Shown here one piece after another: positions 42,808-49,968 of a stretch of 64,000 nucleotides of DNA. The number at the start of each line of letters is the position of its first letter. The stretch's first letter is position 1. The position numbers were made by a program, and so were the translations under genes. The notes beneath the pieces are model-generated. The model had not been told where the DNA came from and made no database searches. It saw only the letters and a list, made by a program, of their open reading frames with translations. Location: the NCBI GenBank assembly GCA_036771835.1, contig DAIPGN010000008.1:1-64000 (forward strand), read 5' to 3'. The DNA comes from UBA4877 sp002399285 (GTDB lineage Bacteria; Bacillota; Thermoanaerobacteria; Thermoanaerobacterales; UBA4877).

Positions 42808-43290
42808 TTACTTCAATATGACAATCATTACAGGATCTATTCCGGCCTTCACCGTCCCGTTCTTTTTCTCTACAGACTGTATGACGTCCCCGTTGGTCAG
42901 TATCACCGGGGTGATCATCGATTTTCCGGCTTCCTTTACCTTGTCGATATCCACTTTTACCAAGGGTGTGCCTACGGAAACCGTGTCTCCTTGTTTTGCC
43001 AAGGCGGTAAATCCCCCGCCCTTGAGTTCGACGGTATCGATGCCTATATGGATGAGTACCTCCAGGCCTTCCGTGCTCTTTATGCCCACGGCGTGAAGCG
43101 TGGGAAACAGCTGGACCACTTCGCCGTTTACCGGCGACACTATGGTCCCGTCCTCGGGCTGCACCGCAATGCCGTCCCCCACCAGGCGCTGGGCAAAGAC
43201 CGGATCGGGGACCTCATCCAGATCAATGATTTTTCCACTTACGGGTGAATAAATTTCCACATCTTTTTGTCGTTTTAAAAAGCCAAACAT
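42808..43290 (-). CDS. PTS glucose-family EIIA component
   Basis: About 160-residue stand-alone EIIA-Glc (Crr-like) that passes phosphate from HPr to the EIIB domain of the permease encoded just upstream. The two active-site histidines are in LFPTLHAVGIKS and LIHIGIDTVEL. The frame is open to 43341, but the ATG at 43290 has AAAGGA upstream and begins the family N-terminus (MFGFLKRQ). The EIICB protein lacks an EIIA domain, so the two genes complement each other. Separated from EIICB by a repeat. Confidence 0.92.
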   Translation of the reverse strand: MFGFLKRQKDVEIYSPVSGKIIDLDEVPDPVFAQRLVGDGIAVQPEDGTIVSPVNGEVVQLFPTLHAVGIKSTEGLEVLIHIGIDTVELKGGGFTALAKQGDTVSVGTPLVKVDIDKVKEAGKSMITPVILTNGDVIQSVEKKNGTVKAGIDPVMIVILK

Positions 43291-43357
43291 TGTGATCATC
43301 CTTTCTTTTGCCACATACATTATATCATATTTATACGTCAAATGGGGAGGTCTCCCT

Positions 43358-43513
43358 CAGACCGATGGCAAGGCCGCTTAGGACGTGAATTCGCTTGCTG
43401 CGTTGGCTGTGCCTTCAAATTTCGGTCACATAAGTTTAAGTATGCGTGACTTTTTGCAGGTTTGCCGCCTTGCCCCGCACGATTTGTCACGGCCTGCCGG
43501 TTTATCTGCAGAC
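43358..43513. repeat. dispersed 3'-UTR repeat, copy E (full length, inverted)
   Basis: About 155 bp, reverse complement of the other copies. Read on minus: CTGCAGATAAACCGGCAGGCCG, GTGACAAATCGTGCGGGGC, AAGGCGGCAAACCTGCA, CATACTTAAAC..ATGTGACCG, CAGCCAACGCAGCAAGC, and CGGTCTG at the end. The most complete copy, lying between the EIICB and EIIA genes. Confidence 0.85.
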
Positions 43514-43540
43514 TAAGGGGGAGGTCGCCCTCCCCCTTAG
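43513..43540. terminator. 12-bp perfect GC-rich hairpin
   Basis: CTAAGGGGGAGG pairs with CCTCCCCCTTAG around a 4-base loop, 50 bp after the EIICB stop and abutting repeat copy E. No T-run, so it may be an RNA stability hairpin and not a terminator. Confidence 0.5.
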
Positions 43541-43589
43541 TCTTTACAATGTTATCTTATTGACACCCGAATTAAGAAGTCTGCCCTTA

Positions 43590-45041
43590 TCAGCCGTTCA
43601 TCGGATACTTCTGCATCTCCTGAACGATAAGGTCCGCTTTCGTCCCGACGACTATCTGCAGATTATTTTTGCCCATATGGACCACGGCGGTCGCTCCTAT
43701 CTTCTTCAGCCGTTCATCGGATACGGAGGATTCGTCTTTGAGCTGCAGCCTTATCCTGGTAACGCACGATTCGATGGATGCAATGTTATCATGGCCGCCC
43801 AGCTCATCTAAGTATTGCTCCGCCATCCTCTTTATGTCCTCATGGGTATCGCGTACCTTTTTGACAGGCGCCTCTGCCGGCGCATTGCCCATTATATCCG
43901 CAGCCGGGTTGACAAAACCTTCGGCAGTGTCAAGGCGTCCCGGCGTGGGAAGGTTGAATTTCGTTATCGCCCAGTAGAACACAAAGTAATACACGAAGAA
44001 GTAGACCACACCTATCAGCAGCAATAGAAGCGGTTTGGTGGCTATCCCGTAGCTTAGGATGTAGTCTATCAGCCCCGCCGAAAAACCGAATCCCGTCTTT
44101 ATGCCCAGCACATACGTAATTGCCATGGATAAGCCGGTAAGTACGGCATGTATTCCATATAAAACAGGTGCGATAAACATAAAGGAAAATTCTATGGGCT
44201 CGGTGATACCCGTTAAAAATGCCGTGAGAGCCGAGCTTATCATCAAGCCGGATATAGCCTTCCTGTTTTCCGGCCTGGCCGTTTTTATCATCGCAAGACA
44301 GGCCGCAGGCAGTCCAAACATCATCATTGGGAAGAAACCTGCCATAAATATACCGGCGCTCGGATCTCCCGCAAAGAACCTGTTGAGGTCTCCGGTGACG
44401 ACCTTGCCGGCCGCGTCGGTGAACGATCCGAAGACGAACCACACCAAACTGTTAATGACATGGTGCAGTCCCACCGGTATGAGCATCCTGTTGAGCACGC
44501 CGTAGATGAACATGCCCAATGCTCCCGCTCCTATTATCCACTGTCCCAGCGCATTTATACCCATCTGTATAGGCGGCCATACAAATCCGAATATGACTCC
44601 CAGCACTAAAGCCGCCAGGGAAGTAACTATGGGTACAAACCTTTTCCCGCCGAAGAAACCAAGCCAATCGGGAAGCCGTATGTCATGATACCTGTTGTAT
44701 AGATAACCCGCCACAAGACCCATTATGATACCCGCCAAAACTCCCATGTTTATATCCGCATTCATGACTCCTGTCACTCTGGTTATGACCAGATAACCCA
44801 CGGCTCCGGCCAGGCCGGCCACGCCGTCGCCCCCGGCGATCCCTATGGCTATGCCTATGGCGAACAGCAGTGCCAAGTTGTCAAATATCGCGCCTCCGGC
44901 GTTGGTGATCACCGGTATGTTCAAGACATCCGGCGCGCCCAGCCTTAACAGCAGTGCCGCTGCCGGCATGACGGCTATGGGAAGCATCAGCGCCTTGCCT
45001 ATCCTCTGCAGAGCGCCCAAAAAGCCCTTGCTGTTTTGCAT
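43590..45041 (-). CDS. PTS EIICB, glucose/N-acetylglucosamine family
   Basis: 483-residue permease. EIIC domain 1 to about 375 with about ten membrane segments (MLPIAVMPAAALLLRLG, HHVINSLVWFVFG, GLPAACLAMIKTARPENRK, GITEPIEFSFMF). EIIB domain from about 400, with the phosphorylated Cys in SIESCVTRIRLQLKD and a C-terminal GTKADLIVQEMQKY. Place in an operon with nagA, nagB and a NagR-type regulator makes N-acetylglucosamine the likely substrate, though glucose cannot be excluded since the leader carries a GlcT-type switch. The ATG has AAGGGGG upstream. Confidence 0.88.
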   Translation of the reverse strand: MQNSKGFLGALQRIGKALMLPIAVMPAAALLLRLGAPDVLNIPVITNAGGAIFDNLALLFAIGIAIGIAGGDGVAGLAGAVGYLVITRVTGVMNADINMGVLAGIIMGLVAGYLYNRYHDIRLPDWLGFFGGKRFVPIVTSLAALVLGVIFGFVWPPIQMGINALGQWIIGAGALGMFIYGVLNRMLIPVGLHHVINSLVWFVFGSFTDAAGKVVTGDLNRFFAGDPSAGIFMAGFFPMMMFGLPAACLAMIKTARPENRKAISGLMISSALTAFLTGITEPIEFSFMFIAPVLYGIHAVLTGLSMAITYVLGIKTGFGFSAGLIDYILSYGIATKPLLLLLIGVVYFFVYYFVFYWAITKFNLPTPGRLDTAEGFVNPAADIMGNAPAEAPVKKVRDTHEDIKRMAEQYLDELGGHDNIASIESCVTRIRLQLKDESSVSDERLKKIGATAVVHMGKNNLQIVVGTKADLIVQEMQKYPMNG

Positions 45042-45075
45042 TAGTCTTACCCCCTTAAATTTTTTTATTAAGGCA

Positions 45076-45114
45076 AATAAAAAAGCCGAAAGGACAAAAT
45101 ATATCCTTTCAGCT
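45076..45114 (-). terminator. attenuator terminator in the EIICB leader
   Basis: Minus strand AGCTGAAAGGA pairs with TCCTTTCGGCT (45104-45114 with 45084-45094), followed by TTTTTTATT. Its 5' arm overlaps the end of the RAT element, so binding of the antiterminator protein would block it. Confidence 0.9.
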
Positions 45115-45141
45115 TATGCCTCCAAAATCAGAGTAACACGC
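45112..45141 (-). promoter_or_regulatory. ribonucleic antiterminator (RAT) for GlcT-type protein
   Basis: On the minus strand the element begins GCGTGTTACTCTGATT and ends GGAGGCATAAGC. It shares CGTGTTACT and AGGCAT with the Bacillus subtilis ptsG RAT as I recall it. It overlaps the terminator stem at 45112-45114, the layout expected for BglG-family control. Confidence 0.8.
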
Positions 45142-45174
45142 TGTTACCAAATAAAATTATTAAGTTCTGTAAAT

Positions 45175-45203
45175 AGTGTAGCATATCAAAAATAGCATGT
45201 CAA
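45175..45203 (-). promoter_or_regulatory. sigma-70 promoter of the EIICB gene
   Basis: Minus strand TTGACA (45198-45203), 17 bp, TACACT (45175-45180). Near-consensus, about 30 bp upstream of the RAT, and just past the ptsI stop. It allows EIICB to be transcribed independently of ptsHI. Confidence 0.85.
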
Positions 45204-45209
45204 TACAAA

Positions 45210-46868
45210 TTATTTTTTATAGGCCAATGCTCTTTCCGCCAATTCCTTGGACTCCTCTACGGTCGTATTCCTTATCACGTCTTTTACCAAGGGAATAGAC
45301 GAAGCGCTCATGCTGAATACATCCAGACCCAGTCCCAGCAGTATTTTTGTAACCTCGGGGTCGCCGGCCATTTCGCCGCACATGGCGGCGTATATGCCTT
45401 TCTTATGCGCCTCTTCGATGCAGTTCTTTATAAGCCTCAATACTCCCGGCTGCAGGTAGTTATAATAACTCTTTACCCTCTGGTTTCCTCTGTCCACTGC
45501 CAATGTGTACTGTGTCAGATCGTTGGTGCCTATGCTGAAAAAATCGACCTCTTTGGCCAATATGTCGGCCGTGAGGGCTGCGGACGGAATTTCCACCATT
45601 ATTCCGACTTCGATGTTGAGATCGTAGGGGATGCCCTTTTGCCTAAGCTCCTCTTCCGCCTCTTTAAGCAGCTTGTTGGCGCGCCTTACCTCTTCCACGT
45701 CGGATATCATGGGATACATAATGCTGACCCTTCCGTATGCGCTGGCCCTAAGTATGGCCCGGAGCTGCGTCTTGAATATATCGGGATTGTCCAGACAAAA
45801 ACGTATGGCTCTCCAGCCAAGGAACGGATTTACTTCCTTGTCGAGGCCAAGATACGCTATCTCCTTGTCTCCTCCGATATCCAGTGTCCTTATGGTCACT
45901 CTCTTGCATCCCATGGACGTTACGGCCCTTTTGTATGCCTCAAACTGCACATCTTCCGTGGGCAGATTATTCCTGTCCATGTAGAGGAATTCGGTGCGGT
46001 AGAGCCCCACGCCTTCCGCTCCGTTGGCCAGTGCGGCATCGACGTCTTTGGGTTTGCCGATATTGGCCTCCAGCTCGACCTTTCTGCCGTCTTTAGTTAC
46101 AGCGGGCAGCATGTTGAGACCCTTCAGCTTTTCCTTGAACTCGTTGTAATCTCTTTTCTTTGCCATGTAAACATTCAGCAGATCATTGTCTGGATTTATG
46201 AATATATCGCCCGCGCTGGCATCCACTATGACGATATCGCCGTTTTTTACCTGTGATGTTATGTCCCCCAGCCCAACGATAGCCGGTATCTCTAAAGTCC
46301 TGGCTATAATAGCGGTATGGGAGGTCTTCCCGCCCTGATCGGTAATAAAAGCTTCTATCTTTGACTTATCCATCTGAGCCGTGTCGGAAGGACTTAAATC
46401 ACTGGCAACCACTATAGTGCCATTAGGCAGTTCGGAAAGGTCGTGTATCTGCCCCAGGAGATTGGAAATCATCCTGCTGCCTACATCCTTTACATCCGCT
46501 GCCCTTTCTTTAAGGTACTCGTCTTCCATGTCGCTGAAGATCCCGTTATACCTCATGACGGTCTCCTGCACGGCATACTCGGCGGTAACGCCCTCATCGT
46601 TTATATGAGAACGTATCTCCGGTATGAACTCGGGATCATCCAGCATCATGATGTGTGCGTCAAAAATAGCGGCCGCACCTTCGCCAGTTTCCTCGGCGAC
46701 TCTTTTCCTAACCCGCTTGAGCTGCTCTACGGACTCGCTTATCGCTTTGTCCAGCCGCGCAAGCTCTTTTCCCCGGTCTTCTGCGGCAGTCTTCTCTATC
46801 TTTATTTCCTTCTGCAAAAGATAGGCCTGGCCGATGGCGATGCCAGGTGAAACTTTTATGCCCCTCAT
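45210..46868 (-). CDS. ptsI: PTS enzyme I (phosphoenolpyruvate-protein phosphotransferase)
   Basis: 552 residues. Takes phosphate from PEP and gives it to HPr, supplying all PTS permeases here. N-terminal domain with active His in GGKTSHTAIIARTLEIPA (about 180-197); C-terminal PEP-binding barrel with GVGLYRTEFLYMDR (about 286-299), SIMYPMISDVEEVR, GIMVEIPSAA, FFSIGTNDLTQYTLAVDRGN and the Cys of YAAMCGEMAGDPE. Slightly shorter than usual (about 570). Starts 6 bp after the HPr gene. Confidence 0.96.
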   Translation of the reverse strand: MRGIKVSPGIAIGQAYLLQKEIKIEKTAAEDRGKELARLDKAISESVEQLKRVRKRVAEETGEGAAAIFDAHIMMLDDPEFIPEIRSHINDEGVTAEYAVQETVMRYNGIFSDMEDEYLKERAADVKDVGSRMISNLLGQIHDLSELPNGTIVVASDLSPSDTAQMDKSKIEAFITDQGGKTSHTAIIARTLEIPAIVGLGDITSQVKNGDIVIVDASAGDIFINPDNDLLNVYMAKKRDYNEFKEKLKGLNMLPAVTKDGRKVELEANIGKPKDVDAALANGAEGVGLYRTEFLYMDRNNLPTEDVQFEAYKRAVTSMGCKRVTIRTLDIGGDKEIAYLGLDKEVNPFLGWRAIRFCLDNPDIFKTQLRAILRASAYGRVSIMYPMISDVEEVRRANKLLKEAEEELRQKGIPYDLNIEVGIMVEIPSAALTADILAKEVDFFSIGTNDLTQYTLAVDRGNQRVKSYYNYLQPGVLRLIKNCIEEAHKKGIYAAMCGEMAGDPEVTKILLGLGLDVFSMSASSIPLVKDVIRNTTVEESKELAERALAYKK

Positions 46869-46874
46869 ATTAAC

Positions 46875-47138
46875 CTACTCCTCACCAAATTTACTTGCAA
46901 CAAGCTTTACGAGAGCATCCAGGGCATCCTTTTCATCCACGCCATTAGCGGTTATCTTGATCTTGGTTCCCTGCGCCACGCCGAGAGATAAAATGCCCAT
47001 TATGCTCTTGGCATTTACCTGCTTGCCATCCTTCTCGACCTTTATGTCGCTCTTGTATTTGCTTGCTTCCTGCACAAACAAAGCCGCAGGTCTGGCATGG
47101 AGTCCCGTCTTGTTAAGTAATGTAGCCTCTCTATCCAT
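46875..47138 (-). CDS. ptsH: phosphocarrier protein HPr
   Basis: 87 residues. Active His15 in KTGLHARPAALF, and the regulatory Ser46 region in NAKSIMGILSLG, the site of HPr kinase in Firmicutes and of catabolite control with CcpA. Carries phosphate from enzyme I to the EIIA proteins. GGAGA precedes the ATG. Cotranscribed with ptsI. Confidence 0.97.
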   Translation of the reverse strand: MDREATLLNKTGLHARPAALFVQEASKYKSDIKVEKDGKQVNAKSIMGILSLGVAQGTKIKITANGVDEKDALDALVKLVASKFGEE

Positions 47139-47173
47139 CTTTAGTCTCCTTTCAGCAGAATATCACATCTTAT

Positions 47174-47202
47174 ATTATATACCATTCTGTATACATAATG
47201 AA
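47174..47202 (-). promoter_or_regulatory. possible promoter before ptsH
   Basis: A TATAAT box (47174-47179, minus strand) lies about 35 bp before the HPr start in the 106-bp gap after nagB. The -35 (TTCATT) is weak. A TATACCATTCTGTATA palindrome overlaps it. Confidence 0.4.
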
Positions 47203-47244
47203 AGATAGGAAAATTCAGAATAACGTTTGCCCACTAAAATTCTT

Positions 47245-47988
47245 TTATAAATTTTTTGCCAATACTTCCAAAGCTGCCTCCTTGTCTATCAGCACTGTTG
47301 CATCGGAATGCAGGTGCAGCAAAGATGCGGGTACTTTCGTGGTGACGGAAGTATCATTCACAATCCGGGAAATTATTATAGCCTTTTCCTTGCCGCTGGC
47401 CATGAGAATTATCTTTTTAGCTCTCATTATGGTGCCCAGTCCCATGGTGACCGCTTTTTTAGGTACGCTGTCTACGCTGCCGAAGAATCTTGCATTGGCC
47501 TGCCTCGTCCCTTCGTTGAGCATGGTGACGTGGGTCTCGGTAACCAGCTCGTCTCCCGGTTCGTTAAAGCCTATATGTCCGTTTCTGCCTATGCCAAGTA
47601 TCTGAAGGTCTATGCCTCCGGACCTCTGTATCTCGCCGTCATACTCCCTGCAGAATTCCTCCGCGTCTTTAGCCTCGCCGTCCGGTATGTGTATGTTCTC
47701 CGGTCTGACGTTGATATGTTTGAATAAGTTTTCATTCATATAATAGTGATAGCTCTGTGCATCGGCGGGAGACAGACCGTAGTACTCGTCCAGGTTGAAT
47801 GTGACGACCTGCGAGAAATCCAGCCCTTCCTTATTATGCAGCCTTATCAGTTCCCTATACATGCCCAACGGCGTGCTGCCCGTGGCCAGGCCGAGAACCA
47901 TGTCGGGCTTTCTCCTTATTTCCTGTGCTACGATCGCCGCAGCGGCCTTGCTCATGTCCTCATAGCTTTCCTTTATGACCGTATTCAT
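47245..47988 (-). CDS. nagB: glucosamine-6-phosphate deaminase
   Basis: Converts glucosamine 6-phosphate to fructose 6-phosphate and ammonia. 247 residues, typical length for the Gram-positive type. Motifs: LGLATGSTPLGMYREL (about 33-48), FNLDEYYGL (about 64-72) with the catalytic Asp, GIGRNGHIGFNEPG (about 131-144) and VTMGLGTIMRAKK. Overlaps the end of nagR by 4 bp. Second gene of the nag-pts operon. Confidence 0.96.
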   Translation of the reverse strand: MNTVIKESYEDMSKAAAAIVAQEIRRKPDMVLGLATGSTPLGMYRELIRLHNKEGLDFSQVVTFNLDEYYGLSPADAQSYHYYMNENLFKHINVRPENIHIPDGEAKDAEEFCREYDGEIQRSGGIDLQILGIGRNGHIGFNEPGDELVTETHVTMLNEGTRQANARFFGSVDSVPKKAVTMGLGTIMRAKKIILMASGKEKAIIISRIVNDTSVTTKVPASLLHLHSDATVLIDKEAALEVLAKNL

Positions 47989-48710
47989 TGCTTTACCCCT
48001 TTCTTGTAGATGTTCACGATATATTTAAAAACCTCGGAACGGTAGAAGGAAGTTTCATAGAATACCGGTTTATCGGCCATGTTTATGCTCTCCACCTTTA
48101 AAAGAGGCATATGGCCCTCCATAGAAAGTATCCTTTCCAGATAATGATCGCTCATAACAGCCTCAAAACTCGACCTGGACGATATTATCTCCATGCCGTA
48201 CTCATCCTTGAGCAGTTCGTAAAGCGATCCTGTAAGATCCTTAGAATCGATCCCCGGTACATAACTCTCGGGAATGTAGTCAGTCTCCACCGCCACCGGA
48301 ACATTGCCGGCGCATCTCAAACGGGTCAGGCTGAACATGCCCTCGCGCTCATCCAGCGTGAATTTTTCATGCAGTTTGCCTATGGCGGTCCTCTTTAGGG
48401 CTATCACCTGAGCGGAAGGCTCCATCCCCATTTCCCTTACCATCTGTGTGAAACTCATTATGTCCTTCTGTTCTATCTTGGGCCGGGCCACAAAACTGCC
48501 CCGTCCCCTCTCCCTGACGACAAGCCCTTCGTTCTCCAATTCCTTCAAGGCCTGCCTCACCGTCATGCGGCTTATCCCAAATCTCTCGGAATACTCCCTC
48601 TCGGAAGGAAGAGCGGTACCGGGTTTGAGCGCGCCCGATTCTATATCGTCCTTTACTATATTTTTTAGCTGATAGTAAATAGGTATAGGACTCTTCTTGT
48701 CAATAGTCAT
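47985..48710 (-). CDS. nagR: GntR-family regulator of GlcNAc genes (NagR/DasR/YvoA type)
   Basis: About 241-residue repressor. Winged helix at about 8-75 (PIPIYYQLKNIVKDDIESG, then LPSEREYSERFGISRMTVRQALKELENEG); UTRA effector domain at about 90-235. Family members bind GlcNAc-6-P or GlcN-6-P. The frame opens at 48731, but that point is only a few bases from the -10 box; the ATG at 48710 is likelier. A dre-like operator covers the -35 region, so it probably represses its own operon. Confidence 0.9.
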   Translation of the reverse strand: MTIDKKSPIPIYYQLKNIVKDDIESGALKPGTALPSEREYSERFGISRMTVRQALKELENEGLVVRERGRGSFVARPKIEQKDIMSFTQMVREMGMEPSAQVIALKRTAIGKLHEKFTLDEREGMFSLTRLRCAGNVPVAVETDYIPESYVPGIDSKDLTGSLYELLKDEYGMEIISSRSSFEAVMSDHYLERILSMEGHMPLLKVESINMADKPVFYETSFYRSEVFKYIVNIYKKGVKQ

Positions 48711-48729
48711 ACCATTCATCACCATTCCC

Positions 48730-48765
48730 ATTATAACATATGCCTATATAGTTGTATAGACCAAT
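48730..48765 (-). promoter_or_regulatory. nagR promoter with DasR/NagR-type operator
   Basis: Minus strand TATACA (48753-48758), 17 bp, TATAAT (48730-48735). Overlapping the -35, ATTGGTCTATACAACTAT (48748-48765) matches the dre consensus recognised by DasR/YvoA (ANTGGTCTAGACCANT) at most positions. Confidence 0.75.
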
Positions 48766-48795
48766 AATTGAAAAAAGGCTCCGCTCAGCGGTTGC
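48766..48795 (-). terminator. rho-independent terminator of the GRIGG-repeat gene
   Basis: Minus strand GGCAACCGC and GCGGAGCC pair with one bulge around a 3-base loop, then TTTTTT. Overlaps the stop codon at 48785. Confidence 0.75.
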
Positions 48796-49288
48796 CTCCG
48801 GAAGAATTACCATTATTCCTGTACATGACCTGATAATAGTAATATACTATAGAAATGCATATGCCGACGAGGACAGACTCCACGTCTTCGGCAGAGACAT
48901 TCGCGTCCATGCCCACTAGGCCGCCGCCCAGACGCCCCGAGCACCTGCCGCCGGACATATTCAGCTCGACATCAAAGCCTATGAGTTCCCCTCCGCATCG
49001 GCCGGTTATCATCCCGCCCGAAGCCCTTATATCGACATCCGAGCCGTCCACGGCCCCTCCTACCCGGCCGTACGCCGCGTCCTCCTTCAGGACCATATCC
49101 ACATCCTTTCCCGATATCAGGCCGCCTATCCTTCCGTTTATATATCCTCTGTCAAAGTCATACTTCAAATTTATATCGGCCCCGCTTAAAATGCCGCCTA
49201 TCCTTCCCTCGATCCTTCCGCCGCCGGCCGAAGCGTTTATGTCATATCCTCCTATAAGTCCTCCGATCCTGCCGTCAATAGTTCCCAT
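48785..49288 (-). CDS. hypothetical protein of tandem GRIGG repeats
   Basis: About 167 residues, family not recognised. Residues 1 to about 130 are six degenerate repeats of about 21 residues of the form xIxGRIGGxIxGxDVxxxx, as in IDGRIGGLIGGYDINA and INGRIGGLISGKDVDM. The regular Gly and alternating hydrophobics suggest a beta-helix or solenoid. The C-terminal part has a short hydrophobic stretch (SVLVGICISIVYYYY) that may anchor it. The ATG at 49288 is nine bases from GGGAGG; an ATG three codons earlier is too close. The start overlaps the HAD gene, so the two are coupled. Function unknown. Confidence 0.65.
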   Translation of the reverse strand: MGTIDGRIGGLIGGYDINASAGGGRIEGRIGGILSGADINLKYDFDRGYINGRIGGLISGKDVDMVLKEDAAYGRVGGAVDGSDVDIRASGGMITGRCGGELIGFDVELNMSGGRCSGRLGGGLVGMDANVSAEDVESVLVGICISIVYYYYQVMYRNNGNSSGGNR

Positions 49289-49931
49289 ATACTGCATCCT
49301 CCCTTATAATATCCACTATTTCCTTTGGATCGTGAAAGATATATTCCGGATTGAGTTCCAGAAGCCTTTCGGGGTTCTTCGATCCCCACATGGCAACGCC
49401 GAAGGGCATGCCGGCGGACCTGGCCGCCATGAGATCATAGAGGCTGTCTCCCACATAGAGGGCATCTCCCGCCTCTATGCCTAAGGACTCCGCCGTCTTT
49501 AATACCGGGTCGGGCTCCGGCTTTGGCCGCCGGGTATCATCGGAACAGATCACGACGTCAAAGCCGCTCAGGATGCCACTCAAAATCTTCTCGGCCGACA
49601 GCTCCCGCTTAGTCTTGGACGTCACGAGCCCCATCGGGCAGCCCATATCCCTCACACCGTACAGCATCTCCGGTATGCCGGGAAAGAAGGATACCCTGTC
49701 GTACAGTTCGAAGAAATATTTGTCCCACAGCTCGATCGCCTCGTCGCTTTCTCTTACCCCAAACATATCCATAGTCATCTTTCCCGTTATGCCCATGCTC
49801 ACATAGAGTTCCTCGTCGCTGTGCTTCACACCCGTGTACTTCATGAGCACCTTCCTGAGAGAGTTTATTATTGCCTCCGTCGTGTCTATTACCGTGCCGT
49901 CCACATCAAATAGTACAGCATCGAAACGCAT
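49275..49931 (-). CDS. HAD-family phosphatase (phosphoglycolate/pyrophosphatase PpaX type)
   Basis: 218 residues. Motif I DVDGT at about 9-13 with two catalytic Asp; cap domain about 17-80; motif II Thr/Ser in GLVTSKTKREL; Lys in RRPKPEPDPV; motif IV YVGDSLYDLMAAR. Cytoplasmic phosphatase, probably for phosphoglycolate, pyrophosphate or another small metabolite. Overlaps the start of the repeat protein gene. AAGGGGG precedes the ATG. Confidence 0.88.
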   Translation of the reverse strand: MRFDAVLFDVDGTVIDTTEAIINSLRKVLMKYTGVKHSDEELYVSMGITGKMTMDMFGVRESDEAIELWDKYFFELYDRVSFFPGIPEMLYGVRDMGCPMGLVTSKTKRELSAEKILSGILSGFDVVICSDDTRRPKPEPDPVLKTAESLGIEAGDALYVGDSLYDLMAARSAGMPFGVAMWGSKNPERLLELNPEYIFHDPKEIVDIIREDAVYGNY

Positions 49932-49968
49932 TGTAATCCCCCTTTAATATGATCGGTCACCGCCGCTT

